From Maribellus luteus (GTDB lineage Bacteria > Bacteroidota > Bacteroidia > Bacteroidales > Prolixibacteraceae), in contig NZ_QWGR01000003.1 in NCBI RefSeq assembly GCF_003576475.1, forward strand, positions 496,001-560,000: a stretch of DNA of 64,000 bases. The letters are read 5' to 3'. Position 1 is the stretch's first letter, and each line of letters starts with the position of its first letter. Shown here one piece after another: positions 51,798-61,621 of this stretch. The position numbers and the translations under genes are program-made. The notes under the pieces were generated by a model that did not search any database, had not been told where the DNA came from, and saw nothing but the letters and a program-made list of their open reading frames with translations.

Positions 51798-52787
51798 ATG
51801 ACAAAAACGCAGTTACAAGATTATTTTTACAACCGTTGTTCCCCGCAGCAAGTAAAAGAAGTAGAACAATGGCTGGCCAGCATCGAAGACGGCGATTCCA
51901 ACGACGTGTTACTTCATGAGTTATTGGCCGGGATTCAGGTGGAAAAGAACGACCATCTGGTGAATCAGGCTTTTGACAAGTTTTTAAGCAAAGTTCAACC
52001 TGCCGGGAAACAAAAGCCTCAGAGCAGGTCTTTTGTTCGCAAAATGGGTTGGTTGTATCGTGCTGCTGCGGCCGTCCTCTTTTTACCGATATTAATGGCA
52101 GCCATCTTCTTCTACCTGCAAAAAAATCAGCCAACAGAATGGGTCGAAGCCTACGTTCCGTATGGACAAAGCAAAATGGTTTCTTTGCCGGATAGCTCAA
52201 AAATATGGCTCAATGCCGGCACCAAACTGATATATCCCAAAGAATTTAATAATTCTTATCGCCAGGTATATGTTGACGGCGAAGCATATGCCGAAATCAC
52301 CAAAGATAAAAGCCGGCCATTTGTAATGTCGGCCGGCGAAGTCTCGGTCGAAGTTTTAGGGACCCGGTTCAACCTTAAATCATACAGCGAAGACTCGTAC
52401 ATTGCCGTGTCGTTGCTGGAAGGAGCGGTTAGAATGAATACCACCTTTAACAATGAAACCGAAGCAACCGTTCTAAAGCCCGGAGAGAGTGTCAAATTCT
52501 CAAAAAATACCGGCAAACTGACCTTAAGTGAATTTTTAGTGAGTGATGAGAGTCTCTGGCACAGTGGCAATGGCTTTTTCTTTATCAACGAACCGCTTGA
52601 CGAGATTGCACTTTCTCTTGAGCGTTATTTCAACGTAAGGATAAACATCGAAAATGAGTTGTTAAAAAAGGAGCACTATTATTCTGTATTTGTGAATAAT
52701 GAAAGTTTAGATGACATATTATCGGCCCTGAATGCCAGCGGAAAAATGAAGATCCGCACCAACGCAAACTCCATTTATATATACTGA
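51798..52787 (+). CDS. FecR-family anti-sigma factor
   Basis: A 329-residue inner-membrane anti-sigma. The cytoplasmic N-terminus (about 1-78) starts with 'YFYNRCSPQQVKEVEQWLAS', one membrane span follows (about 85-107), then the periplasmic FecR domain ('YVPYGQSKMVSLPDSSKIWL', 'DGEAYAEITKDKSRPFVMSA', 'VEVLGTRFNLKSY') and a C-terminal STN-like DUF4974 domain (about 258-329) ending in 'IRTNANSIYIY'. It receives the signal from the SusC STN domain and controls the upstream sigma factor. Confidence 0.93.
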   Translation: MTKTQLQDYFYNRCSPQQVKEVEQWLASIEDGDSNDVLLHELLAGIQVEKNDHLVNQAFDKFLSKVQPAGKQKPQSRSFVRKMGWLYRAAAAVLFLPILMAAIFFYLQKNQPTEWVEAYVPYGQSKMVSLPDSSKIWLNAGTKLIYPKEFNNSYRQVYVDGEAYAEITKDKSRPFVMSAGEVSVEVLGTRFNLKSYSEDSYIAVSLLEGAVRMNTTFNNETEATVLKPGESVKFSKNTGKLTLSEFLVSDESLWHSGNGFFFINEPLDEIALSLERYFNVRINIENELLKKEHYYSVFVNNESLDDILSALNASGKMKIRTNANSIYIY

Positions 52788-52856
52788 ACAAAAAAATACA
52801 AAACGAAGTTTAACCAAAACAATGCCTTGCCCATGAATTCAAGTTAATAAACAAAA

Positions 52857-52883
52857 GGCGGAGAGGCTCTTACATTCCCCGCC
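52857..52883 (+). other. hairpin in the SusC leader
   Basis: GGCGG (52857-52861) pairs with CCGCC (52879-52883) in the 147-nt gap between the FecR and SusC genes, followed by TTAAGAG and no T run. It may be a weak attenuator or mRNA stabiliser before the highly expressed SusC gene. Confidence 0.35.
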
Positions 52884-52934
52884 CTTAAGAGAATTTTAGT
52901 TTACTCGTATTAAACCAAAAAACATTAACAATAT

Positions 52935-55900
52935 ATGTATTTAAAATCAAACAATCTCAATCTGTGTCGAAGCAGACTGAGGAAATTAATAATTGTCTTT
53001 GCAATTATATTACTCGGAGGTATTACTCCTATATACTCCCAATCCATATCCGTTAACTTCAGGAACGTTACCATTAAGCAAGCCATCAAGGAGTTACAGT
53101 CGAAACACCAATATTCTTTTTCTATAAATACCAAAGACATAGAAATGGATAAACGCGTCAGTTTCAAGGCGGATAATGTTGAATTAACAGAAGTTCTGAA
53201 GCAAATCTTCGAGGGACAGGGGTGTTCCATCTATGTAAAAGACAACATTATTTCGGTAGTAAAAAAAGAAGAAAAGCAAGACAAGCCCGTAAATCAAACA
53301 CAGAAAGTTAAATTAACAGGTAAAGTTGCGGATGAAGCGAATGAACCTGTTGCAGGGGCAACAATTGTCGTTAAAGGTACCACCAATGGGATAACAACAA
53401 ACATTGACGGGCTCTTTGAGTTAACGGTTGAGCCTTCAAATACAATCGTTGTTTCATTTATCGGCTACAAAACCCAGGAATTTGTTGTTGGAGACAAGAC
53501 ACATGTAGACATTACTTTGGTCACCGAATCAATCGGATTGGATGATGTGGTTGTGACAGCATTAGGTATTAAACGCGAAGAAAAAGCGCTTAGCTACAAT
53601 GTGCAAAAAGTGGGTAGCGGAGAACTGACGACGGTAAAAAATGCCAATTTCATGAATTCGCTTGCAGGTAAAGTGGCAGGTGTGCAAATCAACTCCAGCG
53701 CAGCAGGCCCCGGTTCAGCCGTAAAAGTAGTAATGCGGGGAACAAAATCGATTACTCTGAGCAATAATGCCTTGTATGTTATTGACGGTGTACCGATGAA
53801 CAACTACATGTATGGAAAAACCGATGTAGGAGCATATTCTTCACAACCCGGCACTGAAAGCGCTGCTGATATCAACCCCGACGACATTGAAAGCATGTCT
53901 GTGTTAACAGGTCCTTCGGCAGCCGCCCTTTACGGATACGAAGGTTCAAACGGTGTAATTTTGATAACCACAAAAAAAGGACGGGCTGGAAAAACGACTG
54001 TTTCTTACAGCAACAGCACTACATTTTCATCTCCTCTGATGATGCCGGAATTCCAAAACAAATATGGAAACACCAATGGCCTCGCCTCTAGCTGGGGTGC
54101 TCCTACCGAATACAGGTACGATCCGGCCAACTTTTTTAACACCGGGGTGAACCTGGTAAATTCGGCTTCCATTTCAACCGGAAATGACAAGAGCCAAAGC
54201 TACCTGTCTTTTTCAGCCAACAATGCAAACGGTATTCTTCCCAACAACGAGTACGACCGTTACAACTTCACTTACCGGAATACCAGCTCTTTCTTAAACG
54301 ACAAGTTTCTGATGGACGCGAGCATCAACTACATTGTACAGGAAAGTAAAAACATGGTTTCTCAGGGCCAGTATTTCAACCCGCTTCCGGCACTTTATCT
54401 TTTCCCAAGAGGTGAAGATTTTCGCGAAGTACAATTATTTGAACGTTACGATGTTGCCCGGGAAGTAAATGTCCAGTTTTGGCCGTACGGAGACCAGGGT
54501 CTATCGCTGCAAAACCCGTACTGGATCATGAACCGGATGAACCGGGAAGTCAATAGGAGAAGGTATATATTTTCGACCAGCCTGAAATACAATATTACAG
54601 ACTGGCTTAATGTAGCTGGCCGCGTAAATGTTGACAACTCCAATCTTGAAAATACAGATAGCCGCTACGCCGGAACGCTGGCAGTTTTTGCAGGATCAAA
54701 AGGTCGCTTCCGGGTAGAGGACCGCGATGAAAGACAAACGTATGCCGATGTGATAGCCAGTTTAAACAAGAAGGTTGGCTCATTTTCCGTTAATGTAAAC
54801 CTGGGTGCATCCATTAAAGACCGCCGGGTTAGCAGCCGCACCATCGAGGGCGATCTGGAGAAAATAACCAACTGGTTTACCATCGAGAACATGGGACGAT
54901 CGGTAGGTATTTTTAAACTTGATGATGACGGGCTTAAACGTCAGACCCAATCGGTATTCGCCAACGCGGAATTTGGTTATAAAAGTTTCCTTTTCTTAAC
55001 CCTTACCGGCCGTAACGACTGGGATTCAGCACTGGCGTGGTCCGAATCAAAAGAGCGCTCATTCTTCTATCCTTCAGTGGGTTTGTCGAGCCTTGCAAGC
55101 GAAGTGATCGAATTGCCTGATTGGTTTAACTACCTGAAAGGACGGGTTGCTTTTACATCGGTAGGAAACTCATATGATCCTTACCTGACACGGAGATTTT
55201 ATATTTACGATGATCAGACGGACTCGTACCAGCTCTCGCGTACCAAACCAAATTACAACCTCAAACCCGAAATTACCAACTCATTTGAGGCCGGGCTTAA
55301 TATGAAGTTCTTTGATGCCAGCCTTTCGCTGGATGCCACGTATTACTATTCAAATACGCGTAATCAGACCCACCTGGCAAAATTGGCCGACGGAAGAAAC
55401 GACAATGTTTACATCCAGGCTGGAAATGTATTAAACTCAGGTATTGAACTGGCTTTAGGGTACGATCAGCAATGGGGAGACTTTAGCTGGGCTTCGAACT
55501 GGACTTTTACCTACAATAAAAACAAGGTTGAACGACTGGTTAGTAATTTCCAGATTGACGGTCAGGAAATAGAAATAACTGAAATCAACAAAGCCACATT
55601 AGGTAGTTCAGGTTCTCCACAGTTAAAACTTACTGAAGGAGGTACCATGGGAGACATTTATATGACTTCGGATTTCAAACGCGACAACAATGGATACATC
55701 TATCTTGATCATTCTACTTTGCTTCCTTCGATGGTTAGCCTGAACCCTGACGATTATAAAAAATTAGGATCGCTGCTTCCCAAATACAATATGGGATGGC
55801 GAAATTCATTCTCGTACAAAGGACTTCGGTTAAACGTTTTGCTTAGCGGACGCTTTGGTGGTTTGGCGGTTTCGAACACACAAGCCATACTCGATCGCTA

Positions 55901-56273
55901 CGGTGTTTCCGAACACAGTGCCCGTTTACGCGAGGCAGGAGGCATCGCCATTAACGGAAACGAGATATCAGCTCAAGACTTCCTAAATATTGTAGGAGAA
56001 GGAACAGGTAAGGCAGACTACTATGTGTACGACGCTACCAATATTCGTTTACAGGAAGTTAGCCTCGAATACATGATACCCAAAAAGAAATTAAACAATG
56101 TGGCAGATGTTACGCTTGCCCTGGTTGGCAGCAACCTGGCTATGCTGTACTGTAAAGCACCTTTCGATCCGGAGTTGGTACCTTCTGCATCAAGTACTTT
56201 CTATACAGGTGTCGACTATTTTATGCAGCCAAGCCTGAGGAACATGGGTTTTAGCATCAAGTTACAATTCTAA
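52935..56273 (+). CDS. SusC/RagA-family TonB-dependent transporter with STN domain
   Basis: A 1112-residue glycan importer. Signal peptide (to about 35), STN domain (about 37-108, 'SVNFRNVTIKQAIKEL'), carboxypeptidase-D-like domain (about 122-205, 'GATIVVKGTTNGITTNIDGL'), plug ('VKVVMRGTKSITLSNNALYV', 'GPSAAALYGYEGSNGVILIT') and a barrel ending MGFSIKLQF. The STN domain marks it as the sensor that talks to the FecR protein. The SusD partner gene follows 12 nt downstream. Expected cargo: oligosaccharides released from N-glycans by the GH18 enzyme, inferred from the locus. Confidence 0.95.
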   Translation: MYLKSNNLNLCRSRLRKLIIVFAIILLGGITPIYSQSISVNFRNVTIKQAIKELQSKHQYSFSINTKDIEMDKRVSFKADNVELTEVLKQIFEGQGCSIYVKDNIISVVKKEEKQDKPVNQTQKVKLTGKVADEANEPVAGATIVVKGTTNGITTNIDGLFELTVEPSNTIVVSFIGYKTQEFVVGDKTHVDITLVTESIGLDDVVVTALGIKREEKALSYNVQKVGSGELTTVKNANFMNSLAGKVAGVQINSSAAGPGSAVKVVMRGTKSITLSNNALYVIDGVPMNNYMYGKTDVGAYSSQPGTESAADINPDDIESMSVLTGPSAAALYGYEGSNGVILITTKKGRAGKTTVSYSNSTTFSSPLMMPEFQNKYGNTNGLASSWGAPTEYRYDPANFFNTGVNLVNSASISTGNDKSQSYLSFSANNANGILPNNEYDRYNFTYRNTSSFLNDKFLMDASINYIVQESKNMVSQGQYFNPLPALYLFPRGEDFREVQLFERYDVAREVNVQFWPYGDQGLSLQNPYWIMNRMNREVNRRRYIFSTSLKYNITDWLNVAGRVNVDNSNLENTDSRYAGTLAVFAGSKGRFRVEDRDERQTYADVIASLNKKVGSFSVNVNLGASIKDRRVSSRTIEGDLEKITNWFTIENMGRSVGIFKLDDDGLKRQTQSVFANAEFGYKSFLFLTLTGRNDWDSALAWSESKERSFFYPSVGLSSLASEVIELPDWFNYLKGRVAFTSVGNSYDPYLTRRFYIYDDQTDSYQLSRTKPNYNLKPEITNSFEAGLNMKFFDASLSLDATYYYSNTRNQTHLAKLADGRNDNVYIQAGNVLNSGIELALGYDQQWGDFSWASNWTFTYNKNKVERLVSNFQIDGQEIEITEINKATLGSSGSPQLKLTEGGTMGDIYMTSDFKRDNNGYIYLDHSTLLPSMVSLNPDDYKKLGSLLPKYNMGWRNSFSYKGLRLNVLLSGRFGGLAVSNTQAILDRYGVSEHSARLREAGGIAINGNEISAQDFLNIVGEGTGKADYYVYDATNIRLQEVSLEYMIPKKKLNNVADVTLALVGSNLAMLYCKAPFDPELVPSASSTFYTGVDYFMQPSLRNMGFSIKLQF

Positions 56274-56285
56274 AAGAACGAAATC

Positions 56286-57866
56286 ATGAAACTAAATAAT
56301 CAAAGAACAATACATAAGGCAATCATGCTGTTTTTTGCAGCATTGCTCATCACTTCCTGTACCGATAATTTTGAGGATTTAAATCTTCATCCATCCAACC
56401 CGTCAGAAAATGACCTGACAAATTCGGAAAGGATAGGCTCCTTGTTCCCAACGCTGATTTCGACCATGCACTACGCCCAGGAAAACCGGAACCAGATGGT
56501 TGAACAAATGGTTGGAAACCAATACGGAGGCTACATGGTAACTACCAATAGCTGGCAGGGAACCAATTTCGGCACTTTTAACCCTGCCAAAGACTGGGTT
56601 GACTATCCGTTTAACACGATCATGGTGGATTTTAACTCGAACTACCTGTTTGTAAAAGAAGTAACCCAAAGCACCGGGTACATCTATGCCTGGGCTAATA
56701 TTCTTCGGGTGGCAACCATGCTCCGCGTAACCGACATGTACGGACCAATTCCCTATTCAAAAATAAGCGAAGGCGGATTGACAACCGGGTACGACAATGT
56801 TCAGGATGTATACCACAACTTGATTGCTGACCTGGACAACAGCATCGCTTCATTAGCCAGCTATTTGGCTGAAAAACCAACCCAAAGTCCTTTGGCTGAA
56901 TACGACGTGGTGTTTAATGGTGATTTTGGGAAATGGATCAGGTTTGCCAATTCGTTAAAACTGCGCATGGCGGTTCGTATTGCCCAGGTTGACACCGAAT
57001 ATGCCAAAGCTGTTATGCAGCAAGCCATCGATGCCGGCCCCATTGAAGTGAACACTGACAACGCTTTTATCCCCACACAGGATAATCCCTATTACAAATC
57101 CTCACATTCGTGGGGCGACCTCGCCGTTAGCGCTGTGTTATCTGCCTACATGAACGGCTTTGAAGATCCCCGCAGAGAAGTTTACATGACTTTGGCCACT
57201 TACGGCGAAAAGTACCGGGGTGTTCGCATGGGAATTGAAAACATATACAAACCGTGGTATTCTGCCACAGCATACTTTTCAAAACCTGCGTTTGCGTCTG
57301 ATTCTCCGTTGCTTGTTTATTGTGCAGCCGAAACTGCTTTTCTAAAAGCCGAAGCTGCGCTGAGGGGATGGATTCCCGGAGGCGATGAACAGGCAAGGTC
57401 GTTTTACGAGGAAGGCATCACCTTGTCGATGGAGCAACATGGTGTTACTGCCGGGGATTTCATTCAGTCAACAACGCCTCCGGAAGTTTATAAAGACATT
57501 GCAACCAATATTTCTATTTCAGTCAATACGCCGGTTACGGTATCCTGGAATGATGCCGGGGCAAGTGAAAATACCAAACTGGAAAAGATTATCACTCAAA
57601 AATGGCTGGCGAATTACCCGCTTGGTTTCGAATCGTGGTGTGATCACCGGAGGACCGGATTTCCCCAGTTTTTCCCGGCACAGGATAATCTTAGTTCAAG
57701 TGGTTTTATCGGCGATGTTACAAACAGTTCATCTCGTATGGTAAGACGCTTACCGTTTCCACAATCGCAGTACCAGGGAAATAACACGAATGTACAGGAG
57801 GCAGTGCAAATGCTGGGAGGCGACGATGTTGCCAACACAGATATTTGGTGGGCTCAAAAACCCTAA
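56286..57866 (+). CDS. SusD/RagB-family glycan-binding lipoprotein
   Basis: A 526-residue surface lipoprotein; the signal ends LLITSC (Cys25). The start 'NFEDLNLHPSNPSENDLT' and the segments 'VEQMVGNQYGGYMVTTNSWQ', 'RVATMLRVTDMYGPIPYS' and 'AETAFLKAEAALRGWIPG' fit the SusD-like subfamily seen with N-glycan loci (SusD-like 2). It forms the lid of the SusC barrel and captures the glycan. The gene order SusC-SusD-GH18-DUF1735 resembles, with some reordering, the high-mannose N-glycan locus of Bacteroides thetaiotaomicron (BT3983-BT3987 region, from general knowledge). Confidence 0.93.
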   Translation: MKLNNQRTIHKAIMLFFAALLITSCTDNFEDLNLHPSNPSENDLTNSERIGSLFPTLISTMHYAQENRNQMVEQMVGNQYGGYMVTTNSWQGTNFGTFNPAKDWVDYPFNTIMVDFNSNYLFVKEVTQSTGYIYAWANILRVATMLRVTDMYGPIPYSKISEGGLTTGYDNVQDVYHNLIADLDNSIASLASYLAEKPTQSPLAEYDVVFNGDFGKWIRFANSLKLRMAVRIAQVDTEYAKAVMQQAIDAGPIEVNTDNAFIPTQDNPYYKSSHSWGDLAVSAVLSAYMNGFEDPRREVYMTLATYGEKYRGVRMGIENIYKPWYSATAYFSKPAFASDSPLLVYCAAETAFLKAEAALRGWIPGGDEQARSFYEEGITLSMEQHGVTAGDFIQSTTPPEVYKDIATNISISVNTPVTVSWNDAGASENTKLEKIITQKWLANYPLGFESWCDHRRTGFPQFFPAQDNLSSSGFIGDVTNSSSRMVRRLPFPQSQYQGNNTNVQEAVQMLGGDDVANTDIWWAQKP

Positions 57867-57949
57867 TGCGATGAGTTACAAGGTGAGACGTTTACAAAAC
57901 AAAAAACTTTACCTGTATGAATTTCATATCAAAAAAAAGTAAATACGAA

Positions 57950-59095
57950 ATGAAAACAAGAAATATAAAAATATCACTACTGGCCTTCCTTATGGCTGCC
58001 CTGTTTACAGGATGCAACGATTGGCTGGAAACAGAATCTGTAAATGATACGGATTTAAATACCACAATTAAAAGCGAAGAATACTATGCAGCCCTTCGGG
58101 AATGGAAGAGTACACCGGGGCTCCCGCAGGTATTTGTATGGTTCGACAACTGGAATGGCATTTCTCCCACCGGAGAAAACAGTCTGAGAGGATTACCCGA
58201 CTCTGTAACCATTGCTTCCAACTGGGGAGGGCACCCTAAATTCGATCTTAGCCCCGAACGTAAAGCTGACATGGAATACGTGCAGCAAGTAAAGGGTACT
58301 AAAGTGGTCGTTACGCTTTTTTCGGCAAAGGTAGGAGACGATATGCCCGAAGATGAAATCTATAATATTGGGAACAGTTCAGACGAAGCGGTTGTGAGAC
58401 CGGCGATCCGCAAATATGCCGAAGCAATTTATGATGCTGTTGTTGCGGCAGGTTACGACGGTTTTGACTGGGACTATGAGCCCTATTACGGAGGTATGTT
58501 TGATGCCTACCTTTGGTTGAACGATGTACAAAGCCGGATCTTCATCGAAGAACTTGGCTATTGGTTTGGTCCGGGTTCTCAACGAACAGAGCGCGATGGA
58601 CGAAAACCAGCCATTCCCGGATTGCTGTTCCTTGTTGACGGAGAAGTTGGCGTAGGAAAAGGAATGGGCCTGGATTGGGAGTCGCAATATATCGACTACT
58701 TTGTTTTACAGGCCTACGGCTCAACTTCTGATGCCAACCGTACTTACCGGGTAAGTGGTGTTTTAAGGGATATGGCCAAACACATTGAGTCCGGAGCAAT
58801 TACCGAAAAAGAAGTGGTACGCAGAACGATCCTTACGGAGAACTTTGAGTCGTATGCCAATTCAGGAGGCGGATTTCTTGGAATGTCAGAGTTTATTTTT
58901 AAGCCTGAAGAGCTAAATCAGCAAATTGGCGGATGCGGACTGTACCGGTCTGGTTTTGACTACGCACCAAAAGGAAAAGGTGACTACAATGGATCGCCTG
59001 AATACTACTTCCTCCGCAAGGGGATTACCAACATATTCAGGATATTCAACGAAAGACAAAATGCTGCGGAACAAAGTTCTGAAGCAGCGAAATAG
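57950..59095 (+). CDS. GH18 endo-beta-N-acetylglucosaminidase-like lipoprotein
   Basis: A 381-residue surface glycoside hydrolase. From the ATG at 57950 it has a clean lipoprotein signal (ending LFTGC, Cys22); an in-frame ATG at 57917 would add 11 polar residues before the signal and is less likely. The GH18 catalytic motif is DGFDWDYE (170-177), with Glu177 the proton donor and Asp175 the stabilising residue for substrate-assisted catalysis. Bacteroidota GH18 enzymes of this size with SusCD partners are ENGases that cut the chitobiose core of N-glycans; that specificity is inferred from context. It would release glycan for import by SusCD. Confidence 0.88.
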   Translation: MKTRNIKISLLAFLMAALFTGCNDWLETESVNDTDLNTTIKSEEYYAALREWKSTPGLPQVFVWFDNWNGISPTGENSLRGLPDSVTIASNWGGHPKFDLSPERKADMEYVQQVKGTKVVVTLFSAKVGDDMPEDEIYNIGNSSDEAVVRPAIRKYAEAIYDAVVAAGYDGFDWDYEPYYGGMFDAYLWLNDVQSRIFIEELGYWFGPGSQRTERDGRKPAIPGLLFLVDGEVGVGKGMGLDWESQYIDYFVLQAYGSTSDANRTYRVSGVLRDMAKHIESGAITEKEVVRRTILTENFESYANSGGGFLGMSEFIFKPEELNQQIGGCGLYRSGFDYAPKGKGDYNGSPEYYFLRKGITNIFRIFNERQNAAEQSSEAAK

Positions 59096-59164
59096 CATTG
59101 ATTTGTAACACGAACAAAAGAAATGAAACAAGCATGTCAATATTTCAACCAGGAACATAATTAT

Positions 59165-59209
59165 CCCTCAGTTGACGGGCATGCAGGTTTCATCCGTCGG
59201 TTGACGGAT
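59165..59209. repeat. two short palindromes, REP-like
   Basis: CCCTCAGTTGACGGG (59165-59179) and ATCCGTCGGTTGACGGAT (59192-59209, 7-bp stem) lie between the GH18 and DUF1735 genes. The second and the dyad at 24498-24513 share the core CCGTCAAC-GACGGA when read on the minus strand, so they look like members of one dispersed repeat family. Confidence 0.5.
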
Positions 59210-59234
59210 CGCTAAAAATTAAAAATTCAAAGGA

Positions 59235-60371
59235 ATGAAAAAGATATATGCATTAAGTTTTATCATCACATGCCTGGGCATTCTTTTCTCAGGCTGCGAC
59301 GATGCCGAATATGGAGTTATCGACAATAGCATTTATTTAGGTGATGCGGTTACTTCCAAATCTGCCACCTTGACCATGGAAGAAGAAGTGGTCATTAATG
59401 TTAATGTGCGCCTTGCCAAACAAGTGACCAACGATGTGGAGGTTACCATCAAGTTAATCCCCGAATTAATCGATTCCTATAATGAAGAAAATGCTACGGA
59501 ATATTATCCGGTACCTGATTTTCAGCTGCCTGAAAACGCAAAAGTGATTATCCCGGCTGGAGAAATAAGCTCTGTTTATTCTTTTAGCGTTAAAGACTTC
59601 GATACGGGAGGAAAGCAATATGCCCTGGGAGTTGAACTAGGTGATGTACTGGCCGGAAATGTGACTAAATCGGTATCGCAATCCAGGTTTATTTACCTGC
59701 TGTCTAAACCCCTGAAAGTTTCGGTTCCTGTTCTTAACGGAAGAACTGGAAAGATTACGATGGCACCGGAAACCGATTGGGAAATCACCACGAAAGAATG
59801 GTCGCTTGAGTTTTGGGCACGTATGTCGGGATACAACAGAAACAACCAGGCAGTCTTTAGCACCGGGAGTAAAGATCATGAGATTTATATCCGCTTTGGC
59901 GATGCCAACAGGCCTTATAATTATTTACAGATTAAAACGCTGGGAGGCCAGGTTCAAACAGATTCGGATCTGAAGGCAAATCAATGGTACCACTGGACTT
60001 TTGTGTACGACGGAACAAGTCTTACCATCTACAGAGACGGACAGCAGGATATTAAATTTAATCCACCCGCTCCTAAAGGAGGTGCTGTTCGTTTTGATTA
60101 CATGAAGATGATCTCCAGCGGATCGTATTTTGTCGATCAGTGTGCGATGAGCCAGGTGCGTTTATGGAAAACAGCGATCTCTCAGTCGCAAATTGAGAAC
60201 AATATGTTCTTCTCTGTAAATCCGAACAATGCTGATTTACTGGGTTACTGGCCCATGGACGAAGGTGATGGAAACTCATTTACAGACATAACGGGTAACG
60301 GTCACAACGGAACTGCCGACGAAGGCGTGGTAGTAGGTTGGGAGCACAACATACGTTTTGACCAGCAGTAG
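59235..60371 (+). CDS. DUF1735 and LamG-domain surface lipoprotein
   Basis: A 378-residue lipoprotein; the signal ends GILFSGC (Cys21). The first half (about 40-155) is a DUF1735 beta domain ('MEEEVVINVNVRLAKQVTND', 'NAKVIIPAGEISSVYSFSVK'). The second (about 175-378) is a LamG/concanavalin-like domain: 'EWSLEFWARMSG', 'ANQWYHWTFVYDG', 'LTIYRDGQQ' and 'LLGYWPMDEGDGN'. Such proteins accompany GH18 in N-glycan loci and bind glycan on the surface. A 13-bp hairpin follows at 60485-60519. Confidence 0.88.
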   Translation: MKKIYALSFIITCLGILFSGCDDAEYGVIDNSIYLGDAVTSKSATLTMEEEVVINVNVRLAKQVTNDVEVTIKLIPELIDSYNEENATEYYPVPDFQLPENAKVIIPAGEISSVYSFSVKDFDTGGKQYALGVELGDVLAGNVTKSVSQSRFIYLLSKPLKVSVPVLNGRTGKITMAPETDWEITTKEWSLEFWARMSGYNRNNQAVFSTGSKDHEIYIRFGDANRPYNYLQIKTLGGQVQTDSDLKANQWYHWTFVYDGTSLTIYRDGQQDIKFNPPAPKGGAVRFDYMKMISSGSYFVDQCAMSQVRLWKTAISQSQIENNMFFSVNPNNADLLGYWPMDEGDGNSFTDITGNGHNGTADEGVVVGWEHNIRFDQQ

Positions 60372-60484
60372 TTTACCAAACCAATATAAAATAGTGGTTG
60401 AATCATAAAAACTGAATCTTGAAACAAAAGTGCCATCCGCTATTCAGCAGAATGTTCTGTTAGAGATTTAGTTTCGAAGTACTA

Positions 60485-60519
60485 ATTAGTCAAAGGAGCT
60501 TTATGTTCCTTTGACTAAT
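60485..60519 (+). terminator. 13-bp perfect stem-loop after the SusCD-GH18-DUF1735 unit
   Basis: ATTAGTCAAAGGA (60485-60497) and its exact reverse complement TCCTTTGACTAAT (60507-60519) enclose 9 nt. No T run follows, so it may end or protect the transcript of the surface-protein genes. It lies in the 474-nt gap 60372-60845; the rest of the gap shows no gene, apart from the operator candidates just before the GntR start. Confidence 0.6.
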
Positions 60520-60814
60520 AACTCAAACACTTAGTCCGCAAATACTAACCTTCTTGCATCTCGTGGGAATCGATCCGTTCAAATATTCCCAAATGGGTTA
60601 ATCAGAGAATGATCGGGTAATAGTCTTTCTTTTATAAAAAATCGATTGAACTTCCAATTCCCTTTACTCCGTACCCCTCTCTCTTCCTTTCCATTATACT
60701 TCTTACTGAGATGATCCTCAAATTGGCAATCTCAAGTACTTCCTATTCAAAAACTGAGCAGCAAGCGTCTTCTCTTCTGCCAAAATTTTCCCATGGTCCT
60801 TTCATTAATTTGCC

Positions 60815-60830
60815 TACATTTGCAAATGTA
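60815..60830. promoter_or_regulatory. perfect 16-bp palindrome, candidate GntR operator overlapping a -7 box
   Basis: TACATTTGCAAATGTA is fully self-complementary. Its left half is also an exact TAnnTTTG -7 element, so a repressor bound here would block the promoter. It ends 15 nt before the GntR start. This is a strong candidate for autoregulation. Confidence 0.65.
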
Positions 60831-60834
60831 TGAA

Positions 60835-60848
60835 CATTTGAACAAATG
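60835..60848. promoter_or_regulatory. second dyad (CATTTG-AA-CAAATG) overlapping the GntR start codon
   Basis: CATTTG (60835-60840) and CAAATG (60843-60848) repeat the half-sites of the palindrome just upstream with the spacing changed by 2 nt, and the last three bases are the GntR ATG. It may be a second, weaker operator. Confidence 0.5.
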
Positions 60849-61580
60849 AATTTTAAGATAGACCATTCAGCTAAATTGCCTCTGCATTACCAGGTAGAGG
60901 AATTGTTAAGACAATTGATTGAGCAACCCAACTACCAAAACGGGAAATTCCTCCCCCCCGAAGTAGAGCTGGCCAACCAGCTGGGCGTCAGCCGAAACAC
61001 AATTAGGCAAGCCACCAACAAACTGGAATACGAAGGATTGATCGTCCGGAAAAAAGGGTTCGGGACAAAGGTTGCCGGCAAATCAGTAACAACACAGCTT
61101 GACAGCTGGCACTCGTTTACCCAGGAAATGACCGAAAAAGGCATCTCGTTTAAAAACTACCTCGTAAAAGCCCAACTGGTGGAAATCAACGAGAAGATTG
61201 CCACCTTTTTCAACATCCCACCCAAATCGAAGGTACTCTTGGTTACCCGTTTACGTGGCGATGAAACAGCCCCTTTTGTGTATTTCGAAAGCTACCTCCA
61301 TCCCCGCATCGGTGTTTCAGAATCCGAAGATTTTACTCAGCCCCTGTACGAATTGCTGGAAACAAAGTACAAAACACCGGTAAGTAATTCCCAAGAGAAA
61401 ATTAAAGCAAGGATCGCCTCGAAGATAACCGCCGACCGGCTTCGGATTAAACAAGGCGAACCCGTACTGATCCGCGAACGCTTTGTAAGCGACCCGGGAG
61501 ACCGGCCGGTGGAATACAACATTGGCTTTTACATCGCCGAGAAATTCACTTATTCCATCAACATAAAGCGAGAACGGTAA
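60846..61580 (+). CDS. GntR-family regulator (HutC/UTRA type)
   Basis: A 244-residue repressor. The winged-helix domain (about 9-78) shows 'LPLHYQVEELLRQLIEQPNY', 'LANQLGVSRNTIRQATNKLE' and 'GLIVRKKGFGTKV', the classic GntR layout. The UTRA ligand domain (about 95-240) contains 'SKVLLVTRLRGDETAPFVYF' and ends 'FYIAEKFTYSINIKRER'. UTRA domains sense small sugars such as GlcNAc phosphate. It precedes the ROK and transporter genes, which it probably controls together with itself through the palindromes at its start. Confidence 0.93.
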   Translation: MNFKIDHSAKLPLHYQVEELLRQLIEQPNYQNGKFLPPEVELANQLGVSRNTIRQATNKLEYEGLIVRKKGFGTKVAGKSVTTQLDSWHSFTQEMTEKGISFKNYLVKAQLVEINEKIATFFNIPPKSKVLLVTRLRGDETAPFVYFESYLHPRIGVSESEDFTQPLYELLETKYKTPVSNSQEKIKARIASKITADRLRIKQGEPVLIRERFVSDPGDRPVEYNIGFYIAEKFTYSINIKRER

Positions 61581-61621
61581 ATCAAGCACTCTTTTGGAAA
61601 ACGACATAAACCAATAACAAC

